A stretch of 64,000 bases of DNA from Fen-1258 sp964441505 (GTDB lineage: Bacteria > Bacteroidota > Ignavibacteria > Ignavibacteriales > Melioribacteraceae). The stretch is from positions 81,193 through 145,192 of the forward strand of contig CAYTUV010000004.1 in NCBI GenBank assembly GCA_964441505.1, given 5' to 3'. Both the position numbers and the translations under genes were made by a program. This document shows, one piece after another, positions 54,724 to 62,922 of this stretch. The first letter of the stretch is position 1, and every line of letters starts with the position of its first letter. The notes under the pieces are model-generated. The model was given only the letters and a program-made list of their open reading frames with translations. It ran no database searches and had not been told where the DNA came from.

Positions 54724-55266
54724 ATGAACTTAGATGAAATTAAGAGAATAGAAGATACTTTTCGGAACTCGGCATCTTCGGATGAATTGTTTGATGCTTT
54801 TCAAAATGCCATCAAGATGAAACTGAGAGACATTGGCACTTTCAAGATATTAATTGCTAACCCCACCCTCACCCCAAATGAAATCAAAATGTTTACCGAA
54901 AAGCTTCTAAATGAAATACCATCCAACTCCTTTGATCTACTGCTGTGGACAGGTAAAGTATTTGAAAACCATCCTCACAATTACAGGCATTTGGAAGATA
55001 CCATTTCAATTTATCAACGGGCAATAGCCCATAAGCCTTCTTCTCACGAGCCCTTATTAAAGCTGCTGAATCTTTATAACCACGAATTGGATCTCCCGAC
55101 CAATCGTAAAATTTTGTCTCTTATTAATGAGTCGATTGACTTCGTAAATCGGAAGAGCAAAGTTTATTACGCACTAGCAAATCACTATAAAAAATGCAGC
55201 GATCCAAACCTGGAGAAAAATTATTTGCGCCTTGCAGAGGAATCGGCTAAAAAGGAACGAGGTTAA
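54724..55266 (+). CDS. Hypothetical helical repeat protein (TPR-like)
   Basis: The 180-residue, all-helical cytoplasmic protein has no signal peptide and no recognised catalytic motif. The stretch EDTISIYQRAIAHKPSSHEPLLKLLNLYNHELDLPTNRKILSLINESIDF and SKVYYALANHYKKCSDPNLEKNYLRLAEESA resemble tetratricopeptide-type helix pairs, suggesting a protein-binding role. It is convergent with the patatin-Omp85 gene, with the two stop codons directly abutting. I do not recognise a family. Confidence that it is a real gene comes from the long frame and the helical periodicity. Confidence 0.6.
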   Translation: MNLDEIKRIEDTFRNSASSDELFDAFQNAIKMKLRDIGTFKILIANPTLTPNEIKMFTEKLLNEIPSNSFDLLLWTGKVFENHPHNYRHLEDTISIYQRAIAHKPSSHEPLLKLLNLYNHELDLPTNRKILSLINESIDFVNRKSKVYYALANHYKKCSDPNLEKNYLRLAEESAKKERG

Positions 55267-57975
55267 TTAATAGTAGTAACCAATTGTGAAATAGAAAAAC
55301 GTAGGTCCCCAAACATCCGAGTTGCCGGAAGGATTTTTGATGAAGTAAAAACTCTTTCCGATAGAAAAATCTGCTGGGCCAATAGGCGTATCAAATGAAA
55401 CCGTTGCCCCAACACCATGTCTTAGATCTTTGAAGCGGATCTGTTCCCTTTCTTCCCAGATAGATCCCAGATCGTAACGGGCTTTAACGTATGTATCAAA
55501 GAAAAGTTTGACAGGAAGTTTATATCTATACTCAAGCGATGTAAGTAAAATTTGTCTCCCGCGAAATTCGTTTTCACGTAATCCGAAAAATGAATTTTGT
55601 CCCCCGAAAGAGAATTGTTGACTCAAAGGGAGTGTTCTGTCGCCCAATCCGATAACTGCACGAATGCTGAGAGCATTTATGCTTTTGTATGTAATGATGT
55701 TCTTATAATCCAGAAAAAATTTTGTGTAGCTGACATCCCCGCCAAGTGCTGTCTGTGCGGTTTCATAAAAACCCTTTACCAAAAAGCCAACGGTTGGATA
55801 GGGATATTCGTTCTGCGAATCTATAGCGAGAGAAAAACGCAAACTTGATATATCTTTCATATAGGTTGGGCCGGTGTAATCGAATTTGTTTTTAATTTCG
55901 TCGCGCTGATAACGCGCCTCAATTAATATGTTGCCAAATTTTTCAACTTGTGCACCTACCCCGAATGAGCCTCCATAATAGATCTGCCGGTATTCCCCTG
56001 TTTTACTTCTTGAGAATCTATTTTTTGTACCAAGAGAGTCGTTGCGATACACATTTACATCGTTGAATTCATGAAACGCGCGGACTTTGTAAGTATAGTA
56101 AGAATCAAAAACGCGGTTAGCCTTTTGCTCAAAACTTAACGAGCGGTTTCGCGTTCCGCCGGATAAAATTGCGCCGATTTCCGTTGCCGTACCGTTGAGA
56201 TTCTCGTCCCGAATGTCAAGTGAGAATTGCGTTAAATTTTCGTTATCAATTCTTAGCCCTATGCGGATCACGTTCGAAATTTTTTCTGTAACGGTTAGTC
56301 TTAATTCGCTCTCTCCAAAATTAGGTACAATGGTCATGTCAATCTGATCGAATAAATTTGTGCTTCTAAGATTAGTCAAACCCTGCTCGGCAAGATTATA
56401 TTTAAACAGATCTCCTGCATTTAGGGGAAACTCCCGTGTGATAATTCTGTCTTTTGTTTTTGTGTTTCCCTCAATAACAATTTTTGAAATTAATCCTTCG
56501 CTGAGTTTAATCAGGAGAGCGTTGGATTTATCGTCGAACGTTATTTTTTCTATTCGCGCCAAGGATGATCCCGCGCGTTTATACATCCGAAGGATATCAA
56601 GCGCCACATTTAACGTCTTCCTGGGATTGAACGGTTTGTTCAGCAGAACAGAAGTCAAGCCGAGCACCTTAACCATGTTTGTGTCTGAAGCGCTTTCAAT
56701 AATAACGTTTTCAACAAGTGGATTCGCAAACTCGTTAATGGAGAGAAAAGAATTACCGTTATATTCATCAATCTCAAGAGACAGATCTTTCCAGAAACCA
56801 CTACCGAATATATTATAAAGCTGATAAAGCAATTCGCCGCTCGACACAATGACTTTGTCGGCGATAGAATTATAAAGATTTATTTCTAATTGTGTGGGGT
56901 TTTCTTTCAACGCAAGATTATTAAAAACTTTTTCATTAGGAGATAAAATGTTTTTGAACTGTTTCTCAAATTCTGAGAGAACTTTACCCGCAACCGGTTT
57001 TGCCGACTCATAGCCGGCATTAACTACTTCCGAGAGATTTGAAAAATCTGAATTTTTTCTTGCGGCTAAATCCGGGGTAATTATGAAATCCGCATCTTCT
57101 AATTGCCGGTCGTTTAAAGTTTTCATTGGAATGCTTACCAATTGATCTGCAATCGTCCATGGAACGTTTAACTCATCTTCGGGATAAAGAGGACTAGATG
57201 CATTTACAGCCAAAACAATATTGGCCCCGAGTGAGCGTGTCTCTATTACGGGAACATTAGCAACCAACCCGCCATCTACTAAGAACAAAGAATCTTTTTT
57301 TACAGGGGGAAGAAGCAGTGTAACACTTGAGCTTGCGCGCATTGTTAAACCGAGGGGACCCTTATCAATTAAAATCTTTTTGCCGGAGATCAGATCTGTG
57401 CTCACCGCGCGATACCTGTAAAGTAGATTATCATAATTATCATCGGCAAGAACAGGTGCGTTTATTGCAAGAAGATTTAAGTTGTTGGCGGCGCGCTGCC
57501 CGGAACTTATTGAAGTCGGGATGATCGGATTTAGTCCATCTATCCTTAAAGAGATGATGGCCCGGTCTTCGGAAATTTTTTGATCAATGAATAAATCGTT
57601 GCGGGTGGATTGCTTGGGTGAAAAAAAATCATCCCACTCGGTTTTTCTTAAAACAGAATCAAGTTCATCTATTGAATAGCCTGCGGCATATAATCCTCCG
57701 ACAATGCTTCCCATGCTTGTGCCCACAATAATTTCGATCGGAATATTTTTTTCTTCCAAAGCACGAAGCACCCCAAGTCCGGAAATTGAGCGGGCACCGC
57801 CGCCGCTGAGTGCTAATCCGATTTTGGGAATATGAGAATAAACCTTTTCAACTAAGCCGAATGGCAGATTTTTTTCGGTAAGCTCTAACTTAAACGTGGT
57901 TTTAATTTGCGCCGAAAGATTGTAAACAAGAAATAGAGAAAGAAAAAAAAATCTTATAGTAAATGACAGCTTCAT
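55267..57975 (-). CDS. Patatin-like phospholipase with POTRA and Omp85-type barrel
   Basis: This 902-residue outer-membrane protein has a signal peptide ending LSAQ. A patatin domain follows (about 48-350) with the oxyanion loop GGGARSISG, nucleophile elbow GTSMG (Ser87) and catalytic Asp in FLVDGGLVANVP. POTRA-like domains (about 430-590) include ISKIVIEGNTKTKDRIITREFPL. A 16-strand Omp85 barrel reaches the end (NENLTQFSLDIRDENLNGTATEIG, then the C-terminal FFYFTIGYYY). It resembles PlpD-type autotransporters (type Vd secretion) and may hydrolyse phospholipids at the cell surface. It is monocistronic and convergent with the hypothetical gene. Confidence 0.91.
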   Translation of the reverse strand: MKLSFTIRFFFLSLFLVYNLSAQIKTTFKLELTEKNLPFGLVEKVYSHIPKIGLALSGGGARSISGLGVLRALEEKNIPIEIIVGTSMGSIVGGLYAAGYSIDELDSVLRKTEWDDFFSPKQSTRNDLFIDQKISEDRAIISLRIDGLNPIIPTSISSGQRAANNLNLLAINAPVLADDNYDNLLYRYRAVSTDLISGKKILIDKGPLGLTMRASSSVTLLLPPVKKDSLFLVDGGLVANVPVIETRSLGANIVLAVNASSPLYPEDELNVPWTIADQLVSIPMKTLNDRQLEDADFIITPDLAARKNSDFSNLSEVVNAGYESAKPVAGKVLSEFEKQFKNILSPNEKVFNNLALKENPTQLEINLYNSIADKVIVSSGELLYQLYNIFGSGFWKDLSLEIDEYNGNSFLSINEFANPLVENVIIESASDTNMVKVLGLTSVLLNKPFNPRKTLNVALDILRMYKRAGSSLARIEKITFDDKSNALLIKLSEGLISKIVIEGNTKTKDRIITREFPLNAGDLFKYNLAEQGLTNLRSTNLFDQIDMTIVPNFGESELRLTVTEKISNVIRIGLRIDNENLTQFSLDIRDENLNGTATEIGAILSGGTRNRSLSFEQKANRVFDSYYTYKVRAFHEFNDVNVYRNDSLGTKNRFSRSKTGEYRQIYYGGSFGVGAQVEKFGNILIEARYQRDEIKNKFDYTGPTYMKDISSLRFSLAIDSQNEYPYPTVGFLVKGFYETAQTALGGDVSYTKFFLDYKNIITYKSINALSIRAVIGLGDRTLPLSQQFSFGGQNSFFGLRENEFRGRQILLTSLEYRYKLPVKLFFDTYVKARYDLGSIWEEREQIRFKDLRHGVGATVSFDTPIGPADFSIGKSFYFIKNPSGNSDVWGPTFFYFTIGYYY

Positions 57976-58043
57976 TAAATAATTATTCCATCTCTATTTC
58001 AAGTAACAAATGTTGAATTTACAGATCTTCTATAAAGCACCCG

Positions 58044-59894
58044 TTATTTTTTCTGTGCAGCTTTTTTCTGTGCCTGCGCCTGTTTTTCGGCAGATTCCAT
58101 CATGCGAGCCATAAAACCTTTTTTCTTGTTCGGATTTGCCACAGGCACAAGCTCAACACCATCGTGCTTATGATTGATATAGTATTGCTGTCCAATTGAA
58201 AGTAAGTTAAACATGAAATAGTAAAGATTCAATCCCGAAGGAAAACTCATGAACATTACAGTCATCATTACGGGCATTATATAAATCATTGCTTTCTGAG
58301 AAGGATCCTTAATACTCATCTTCTGCTGAATAAACATTGTAATTCCCATCAGCAATGCAAGACCGCTGATAATATCAACATTGAAAAAAGGAATTTTAAA
58401 TGGCAGTCTGTAAATAACGTCCGGCGAAGAAAGGTTCGTCATCCACAACATAAAAGGCTGCTGGCGAATTTCAATTGTTACGTTAAACAAACTCCACAAT
58501 GCAATGAGTATCGGCATCTGCAAAAGCATTGGCAGACACCCGCCCATTGGATTGATGCCGTAAGTCGAATAGAGCTTCATCGTTTCCTGCTGTACCTTTT
58601 GCGGATTGTCTTTGTGCTTCTCTTTCAGCTCGGCGATCTTCGGCTGAAGCATCTGCATCTTCTTCATTGAATTCATACTTTGGCGGGTGAGCGGATGAAG
58701 AGCAAACTTAATGATGATGGAAAAAATAATTATTACGAGACCGAAATTCGAAATAAAGCTATTTAAAAACTTGAACAACGGCAGAAGAATAAACTCCGAG
58801 ATTGGTCTGATAACAAACTTTAGACCGAAAAAACTTCCAAAATCAAACACGGTTTGGAAATTTTTTCCGTATGATTTCAGCACGGAGTAATCAATAGGTC
58901 CAAGATAAAGCGTAAAAGAATCTTTTTGATATTTTTGATTTTTAAACGGAATCTTTAAACTGGCGCTGTATATTTCCCGCACATCTCCCTTTTGGCTTTG
59001 ATAATGATTTCCCTCAAAGTAAGCGCCGCCTTCATTGCTTGGTGCTTTTGGTGCAAGGATCATTGCAAAGTATTTGTTTCGGGTTGCAACCCAATCAACC
59101 GTTCCGTTAATATCTTTTTCTACTTTTTCGCCGAGGGTGCTCGCATCGATCACTACTTGTTCATCTCCCGAAAAAGCACTGGCGTTTGCATGAGTAGCTT
59201 CATCGGCAGAATTCTCTTCAAGAAAATTTAGTCCGTTCGACCATTCAACATCATATCTGTAGCTGCTTATTACATCGTTCATGTTTTCAAGTTCAATGGC
59301 AATTTGGGATGCGTAGTTATTGCCGTAGAAAAGAAAATTCTTTTTTATAGCCCGGCCCTCATCTGTTTTGAATATATAGTTGACGGCGATCGAATCTTGC
59401 CCGCTCACTTTATAATAATAATTATTCGCGGTCGTCGTGAAATCTATTTTGGATGTATTAACACGCTTTCCGTCTTTTGTAACAAAGATGATATTAAAGT
59501 CGCCCCCGTCTTTTGCGGTGTTAACAAGCTGAACCTGTTGATTGTAAATGTTTGTGTCTTTAACGTCGTTGTGGTACCATGTCTTATATCTTTTTAAGAA
59601 ATATCTTCTGATTTTTGCGCCGCGGCTCGTTAGTTCGATTTTTGCAAGATCGGTTTCGATAGTGATAATGTTTTCGGGAAGTGTCTTCGCTCCGAATAGA
59701 GTCAATTCTTCCTCGGGTTTAGCTTCGGCTTTTGGTTTTACTGTATCATTTGTTGAAACGCTGTCTTTCTTTTCAACGGAAGTTGTCTGGGATTTCCTTT
59801 TTTGCTGAGGCTGGGGTGCTGGCGAATTAAAGTAGAGCCACGTTACTAAAATTACTCCGATAAGAATAAATGCGATGGAAGTGTTTTTGTCCAT
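58044..59894 (-). CDS. yidC: Membrane protein insertase YidC
   Basis: The 616-residue insertase places proteins in the inner membrane, alone or with SecYEG. It has an N-terminal helix (MDKNTSIAFILIGVILVTWLYFN), a large periplasmic beta-sandwich domain (about 60-340) and the five-helix core (GSFFGLKFVIRPISEFILLPLFKFLN, then HPLTRQSMNSMKKMQMLQPKIAELKEKHKDNPQKVQQETMKLY). The C-terminal tail is rich in Lys, Ala and Gln. It lies 84 bp after yidD on the same strand, the conserved rpmH-rnpA-yidD-yidC order. Confidence 0.96.
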   Translation of the reverse strand: MDKNTSIAFILIGVILVTWLYFNSPAPQPQQKRKSQTTSVEKKDSVSTNDTVKPKAEAKPEEELTLFGAKTLPENIITIETDLAKIELTSRGAKIRRYFLKRYKTWYHNDVKDTNIYNQQVQLVNTAKDGGDFNIIFVTKDGKRVNTSKIDFTTTANNYYYKVSGQDSIAVNYIFKTDEGRAIKKNFLFYGNNYASQIAIELENMNDVISSYRYDVEWSNGLNFLEENSADEATHANASAFSGDEQVVIDASTLGEKVEKDINGTVDWVATRNKYFAMILAPKAPSNEGGAYFEGNHYQSQKGDVREIYSASLKIPFKNQKYQKDSFTLYLGPIDYSVLKSYGKNFQTVFDFGSFFGLKFVIRPISEFILLPLFKFLNSFISNFGLVIIIFSIIIKFALHPLTRQSMNSMKKMQMLQPKIAELKEKHKDNPQKVQQETMKLYSTYGINPMGGCLPMLLQMPILIALWSLFNVTIEIRQQPFMLWMTNLSSPDVIYRLPFKIPFFNVDIISGLALLMGITMFIQQKMSIKDPSQKAMIYIMPVMMTVMFMSFPSGLNLYYFMFNLLSIGQQYYINHKHDGVELVPVANPNKKKGFMARMMESAEKQAQAQKKAAQKK

Positions 59895-59978
59895 TCAATT
59901 TCCTGTTAATTATCACCACAAATGTGGGACGAGTTCGTTCAAAAAAAACAATTGTACAACGTTAATATATTACGAAAA

Positions 59979-60188
59979 TTATTCAACCGGATCGAATCCG
60001 CCTTTGTTAAAAGGATTGCATCTTAAAATTCGCCACACAGCTTTACCCGTTCCTCTAAATGCCCCGTACTTTGAAATAGCTTGAACAGCATACTCAGAGC
60101 ATGTTGGGTAAAACCTGCATGAGGGCGGAGACAGCGGCGATATTAATTTTTGATATAGCTTGACAAGATGTATCAGAACAAATCGCAT
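59979..60188 (-). CDS. yidD: Membrane protein insertion efficiency factor YidD
   Basis: This 69-residue member of the DUF37 family has the typical SPLSPPSCRFYPTCSEYAVQAISKYGAFRGTGKAVWRILRCNPFNKGGFDPV, with its three conserved Cys and a final G-x-D-P. It is thought to help YidC insert membrane proteins. It starts one base after the rnpA stop, so the two are translationally linked. Confidence 0.94.
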   Translation of the reverse strand: MRFVLIHLVKLYQKLISPLSPPSCRFYPTCSEYAVQAISKYGAFRGTGKAVWRILRCNPFNKGGFDPVE

Positions 60189-60189
60189 A

Positions 60190-60588
60190 TTAGATTTTCG
60201 CTTTAACCTGATTCATCAAATCAACAATTTCCGGCAATACTTCTTTCAAAAAAATCTTTCTGCGGTTTTTTTGATTAACCATATTTGGCGAGAACACAAT
60301 TAACAGGCTAACTTTATTCAATTCGACCAACTCTTTGAGTTCTGTTTTATTCTGCCGGAAGGATTCACGGAACAAACGCTTAACCCTGTTTCTCCAAACA
60401 GCATTGCCGCTCTTTCTTGAAACAGCAAAAGCTGCTTTAATTCCACTCGTTTCGGATTTTCTTTGAATGAAAAAAACAGCTTTAAATTTTTGTGAAGAAG
60501 AAAATAATATTTCTCCAGCTGAATAAACTAAATCGAATTCGTTTTTACTCTTGATTCTTTCTTTTGCAGAAAGACCAAACTGTTTCAA
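60190..60588 (-). CDS. rnpA: Ribonuclease P protein component
   Basis: The 132-residue basic protein assists the RNase P RNA in removing 5' leaders from tRNAs. It has AAFAVSRKSGNAVWRNRVKRLFRESFR, containing the RNR signature (R-N-R-x-K-R). The start is TTG at 60588, directly abutting the rpmH TAA, so initiation is probably coupled to rpmH termination. No in-frame ATG precedes the conserved segment KSKNEFDLVYSAG. The N-terminus and length are standard. Confidence 0.94.
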   Translation of the reverse strand: MKQFGLSAKERIKSKNEFDLVYSAGEILFSSSQKFKAVFFIQRKSETSGIKAAFAVSRKSGNAVWRNRVKRLFRESFRQNKTELKELVELNKVSLLIVFSPNMVNQKNRRKIFLKEVLPEIVDLMNQVKAKI

Positions 60589-60735
60589 TTATGCTTCGTC
60601 GCTGACGGTTAATTTTTTTCTGCCTTTAGCTCTTCTGCGAGCAAGAACTTTACGTCCGTTTGCTGTCGACATTCTCTCGCGGAAGCCATGTTTGTTTTTT
60701 CTTTTTGTTCTGCTTGGTTGAAAAGTACGCTTCAT
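60589..60735 (-). CDS. rpmH: 50S ribosomal protein L34
   Basis: This 48-residue, very basic protein reads MKRTFQPSRTKRKNKHGFRERM and continues STANGRKVLARRRAKGRKKL, identical in pattern to bacterial L34. It binds 23S rRNA in the large subunit. It is the first gene of the rpmH-rnpA-yidD-yidC operon and has a good Bacteroidota-type promoter 31 bp upstream. In many genomes it is next to dnaA; here about 33 kb of other genes lie between. Confidence 0.97.
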   Translation of the reverse strand: MKRTFQPSRTKRKNKHGFRERMSTANGRKVLARRRAKGRKKLTVSDEA

Positions 60736-60765
60736 TTTTATTACCTAATACATTTGAAAGTGGCG

Positions 60766-60796
60766 CAAAATTACGTAATTAATAGATAATTACCAA
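60766..60796 (-). promoter_or_regulatory. Bacteroidota-type promoter of rpmH
   Basis: On the minus strand TTG (60794-60796), 20 nt and TAATTTTG (60766-60773) match the consensus in full. The L34 start codon is 31 bp downstream. Confidence 0.68.
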
Positions 60797-60926
60797 AGTC
60801 GAGTTGAAGAAATGAGCCGTTTGATTGAGAAATATGGCACCATTCTTACAATTTGTCTCAATTTCCTCGTTTTAGCCTATCTGATACTCACTAAATTTTA
60901 GCAGATCATTGAATAACGGAATAAAG

Positions 60927-61029
60927 TGAGGTTAAATTAGGAATTGAAGAGCCGACTCTTTAAAAAAGAGAAGGCGGCAACCTCAGTGAATAGACCAGCC
61001 GAGTACCATTCACCAAAATAACCGCCGCC
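60927..61029. ncRNA. Candidate structured RNA in the 537-bp gap upstream of rpmH
   Basis: The gene-free stretch 60736-61272 contains the rpmH promoter, a terminator at 61219-61250 and this structured segment. On the plus strand, TGAGGTT (60927-60933) pairs with AACCTCA (60979-60985). Inside is a nested hairpin GCC/GGC with a GA-AA internal loop over CTCTTT/AAAGAG (60951-60975). GTGAAT (60986-60991) pairs with ATTCAC (61008-61013), and GGCGGC (60973-60978) can pair with GCCGCC (61024-61029). Some of these stems compete. No match to 6S, SRP, tmRNA or RNase P RNA was recognised, and no plus-strand gene lies downstream. Strand is not settled. Confidence 0.3.
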
Positions 61030-61218
61030 ATCGAGAAAGAGTATGTAAACTTTTAACTTTCTATAAATAAGAGGGTGCTTATTTGTTATATATATTACAA
61101 TCGATGTGCCAGTGCGAAATTGTATTTCCGCGTTAAAAATGAGGTGTGTTTGGATAAAAATTGTATCAGTTTGGGGCTAAATATAAAAAAGAGTCACGCT
61201 TAAAAGGATCTATTTAAA

Positions 61219-61250
61219 AAGCAGAATCCCGCACCAGCGGGATTCTGCTT
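61219..61250 (-). terminator. Strong terminator after the 61273-61899 T9SS protein gene
   Basis: A 14-bp perfect stem, AAGCAGAATCCCGC and its inverse, with an ACCA loop is followed on the minus strand by TTTAAATAG, 23 bp after the stop codon. Confidence 0.82.
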
Positions 61251-61272
61251 ACTTACTTATTTAACCACACCC

Positions 61273-61899
61273 TTACTTCATCAATATCATTTTCCTGCTG
61301 ATGTTAACATTGTTGCCGCTTAATTTGTAGATGTACATTCCGCTTGATAGTTTGCCTGCATCAAATGTAACTTTGTAATAACCGGCTTGGTATTCCTCAT
61401 CGCCCAGAACACGAACTAATTGACCAAGAATATTATAAACACCTAAGCTGTATCTGCCGTTCTGCGGAATTGTAAACTCAATGGTAGTTGTTGGATTGAA
61501 TGGATTTGGATAGTTTTGCTCGAGCTTGAATTCTTTGGGAAGAGAATACTCAATTACTATCTCTTTCTTCCAACTGCCACCCTTTTGGTCGGTAATTAAA
61601 AATCTGAGCGTGTCTTTAAGTGTTTCAGGAATGCGTTTTACATCGAAGGAAAAAACAGCTTCTCTTTCTTCTCCCTTTTTCAGTTTATCTATCTCAACGA
61701 GTTTGCTACAAACTTCAATTCCTCTCGGAAGATTTGAAAGAGCGACTGTAATTTTTTCTGCACTTAATGTTTCAGATTCGTTTACCACACTTAATACTAT
61801 CTCATTTCCTTTTGTATTTGGAACAACTTGGTAAACCGTCTGCGCATAAAGCGCTGATGTAATAAGTAAGTAAAAAATCAATTTTTTCATTTCTACCAT
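61273..61899 (-). CDS. Small secreted protein with T9SS sorting domain
   Basis: The 208-residue protein has a signal peptide ending SALYAQ, one beta-sandwich of about 90 residues (EIVLSVVNESETLSAEKITVALSNLPRGIEVCSK), and a T9SS sorting domain: FKLEQNYPNPFNPTTTIEFTIPQNG, VYNILGQLVRVL and a final SRKMILMK. It is likely a short cell-surface or secreted adhesin-like domain. It follows the 61915-62901 gene at 15 bp on the same strand. Confidence 0.78.
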   Translation of the reverse strand: MVEMKKLIFYLLITSALYAQTVYQVVPNTKGNEIVLSVVNESETLSAEKITVALSNLPRGIEVCSKLVEIDKLKKGEEREAVFSFDVKRIPETLKDTLRFLITDQKGGSWKKEIVIEYSLPKEFKLEQNYPNPFNPTTTIEFTIPQNGRYSLGVYNILGQLVRVLGDEEYQAGYYKVTFDAGKLSSGMYIYKLSGNNVNISRKMILMK

Positions 61900-61914
61900 C
61901 CCTTTTTCAGATTA

Positions 61915-62901
61915 TCACTTCAATTGTCCGATCAAGTATTCTGTATTGTATTTAAGCAAAGCATAAGCTTCGCTGGTGAAAGATCCGCGTTCTTTTTTTT
62001 CTTTCTCTTCTTCACTGTTCTTTCCATAATATTCTTCTACTTTCTTAACAAACTCCTCAAGTTTTTTCTTTGCCTCTTTTGTTTTATTTTTTGCAAGCTG
62101 CGCGTGCGCTGCATCCAAATATTTTATCAACTCCTTAACAATCTTGCCGCCTTTATCCTTGTCATCTTTTTCTTTCTTATCGGCAATCCACCCTAATGAA
62201 AAAGATTGATTGACATAGCTCTTTAGTGTATCTATAAAATCTAACGGTACAAAAGGAAATGGGGGATCGGAAGGACCGATAGTAAATTTAATAAGAGCAT
62301 CATTAGGAAAAACTGTTAGTGAATCTATTATGCTTTCTGCATCACTTGGGGGTTCGTCAGGATCAGGAAATATTAAAGGTATTGACCTCCGACCGCTAAA
62401 ATAAGCTTTAACGATAACGGGTAAACCAGAACTATTAAAGGAAAAACCATAAAGCGATGAGTCACGGGCAATTCCATCATAAGGGTGTGGTAATCCCTCT
62501 TTGCTTCTAAAGTTATTCCAACTAAAAACGGGAATGTATGAAAAGAAACCCGTTTCCCAAGTGGTATCTGGGACGCCGATGTTTGCAATATGTGAAAAGA
62601 TATCCAAATAGAAATCGCTCAATCTTTGAACACTTAACGATCCGTTAAGCAAAGTATATGCATAGCTAAAGAAATTCTGATCAGTAAATTTACTAACTTT
62701 TATTTTTACCGCAGGATCTAATTTAGAACGTGGTTCATATACCACTTGGTACAAAGTGTCTCTTTGATCTTGGGTTAAACCGTGATATAATAAAAGGTAA
62801 TTTCCAGAAGATGAATCATATTGTAAAGTCGGTTTAACTTGAGCTCTTAAGAATGTGATAGTTAAGAAAAATGTATAAATGAAAATTATTTTATTCCTCA
62901 T
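61915..62901 (-). CDS. Hypothetical secreted protein
   Basis: The 328-residue protein has a signal peptide ending FLRAQ, a mixed central region rich in Phe and Pro (SGRRSIPLIFPDPDEPPSDAE), and a C-terminal charged helical region (IADKKEKDDKDKGGK, LDAAHAQLAKNKTKEAKKKLEEFVKKVEEYYGKNSEEEKEKKERG, then FTSEAYALLKYNTEYLIGQL). The last part resembles FIVAR-type three-helix modules of cell-surface proteins. No catalytic motif was seen. It lies between the T9SS protein gene and the peptidase gene, 15 and 21 bp away, in one apparent operon. Confidence 0.63.
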   Translation of the reverse strand: MRNKIIFIYTFFLTITFLRAQVKPTLQYDSSSGNYLLLYHGLTQDQRDTLYQVVYEPRSKLDPAVKIKVSKFTDQNFFSYAYTLLNGSLSVQRLSDFYLDIFSHIANIGVPDTTWETGFFSYIPVFSWNNFRSKEGLPHPYDGIARDSSLYGFSFNSSGLPVIVKAYFSGRRSIPLIFPDPDEPPSDAESIIDSLTVFPNDALIKFTIGPSDPPFPFVPLDFIDTLKSYVNQSFSLGWIADKKEKDDKDKGGKIVKELIKYLDAAHAQLAKNKTKEAKKKLEEFVKKVEEYYGKNSEEEKEKKERGSFTSEAYALLKYNTEYLIGQLK

Positions 62902-62922
62902 TTTTGAGACCTCCTCTCAAGT

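Noticed and set aside
60938..61182. About 80 codons open on the minus strand without a start codon, including DGGGYFGEWYSAGLF
   Set aside because: No start codon and no recognised similarity; the RNA pairing in the same stretch is as good an explanation. A gene remnant remains possible.
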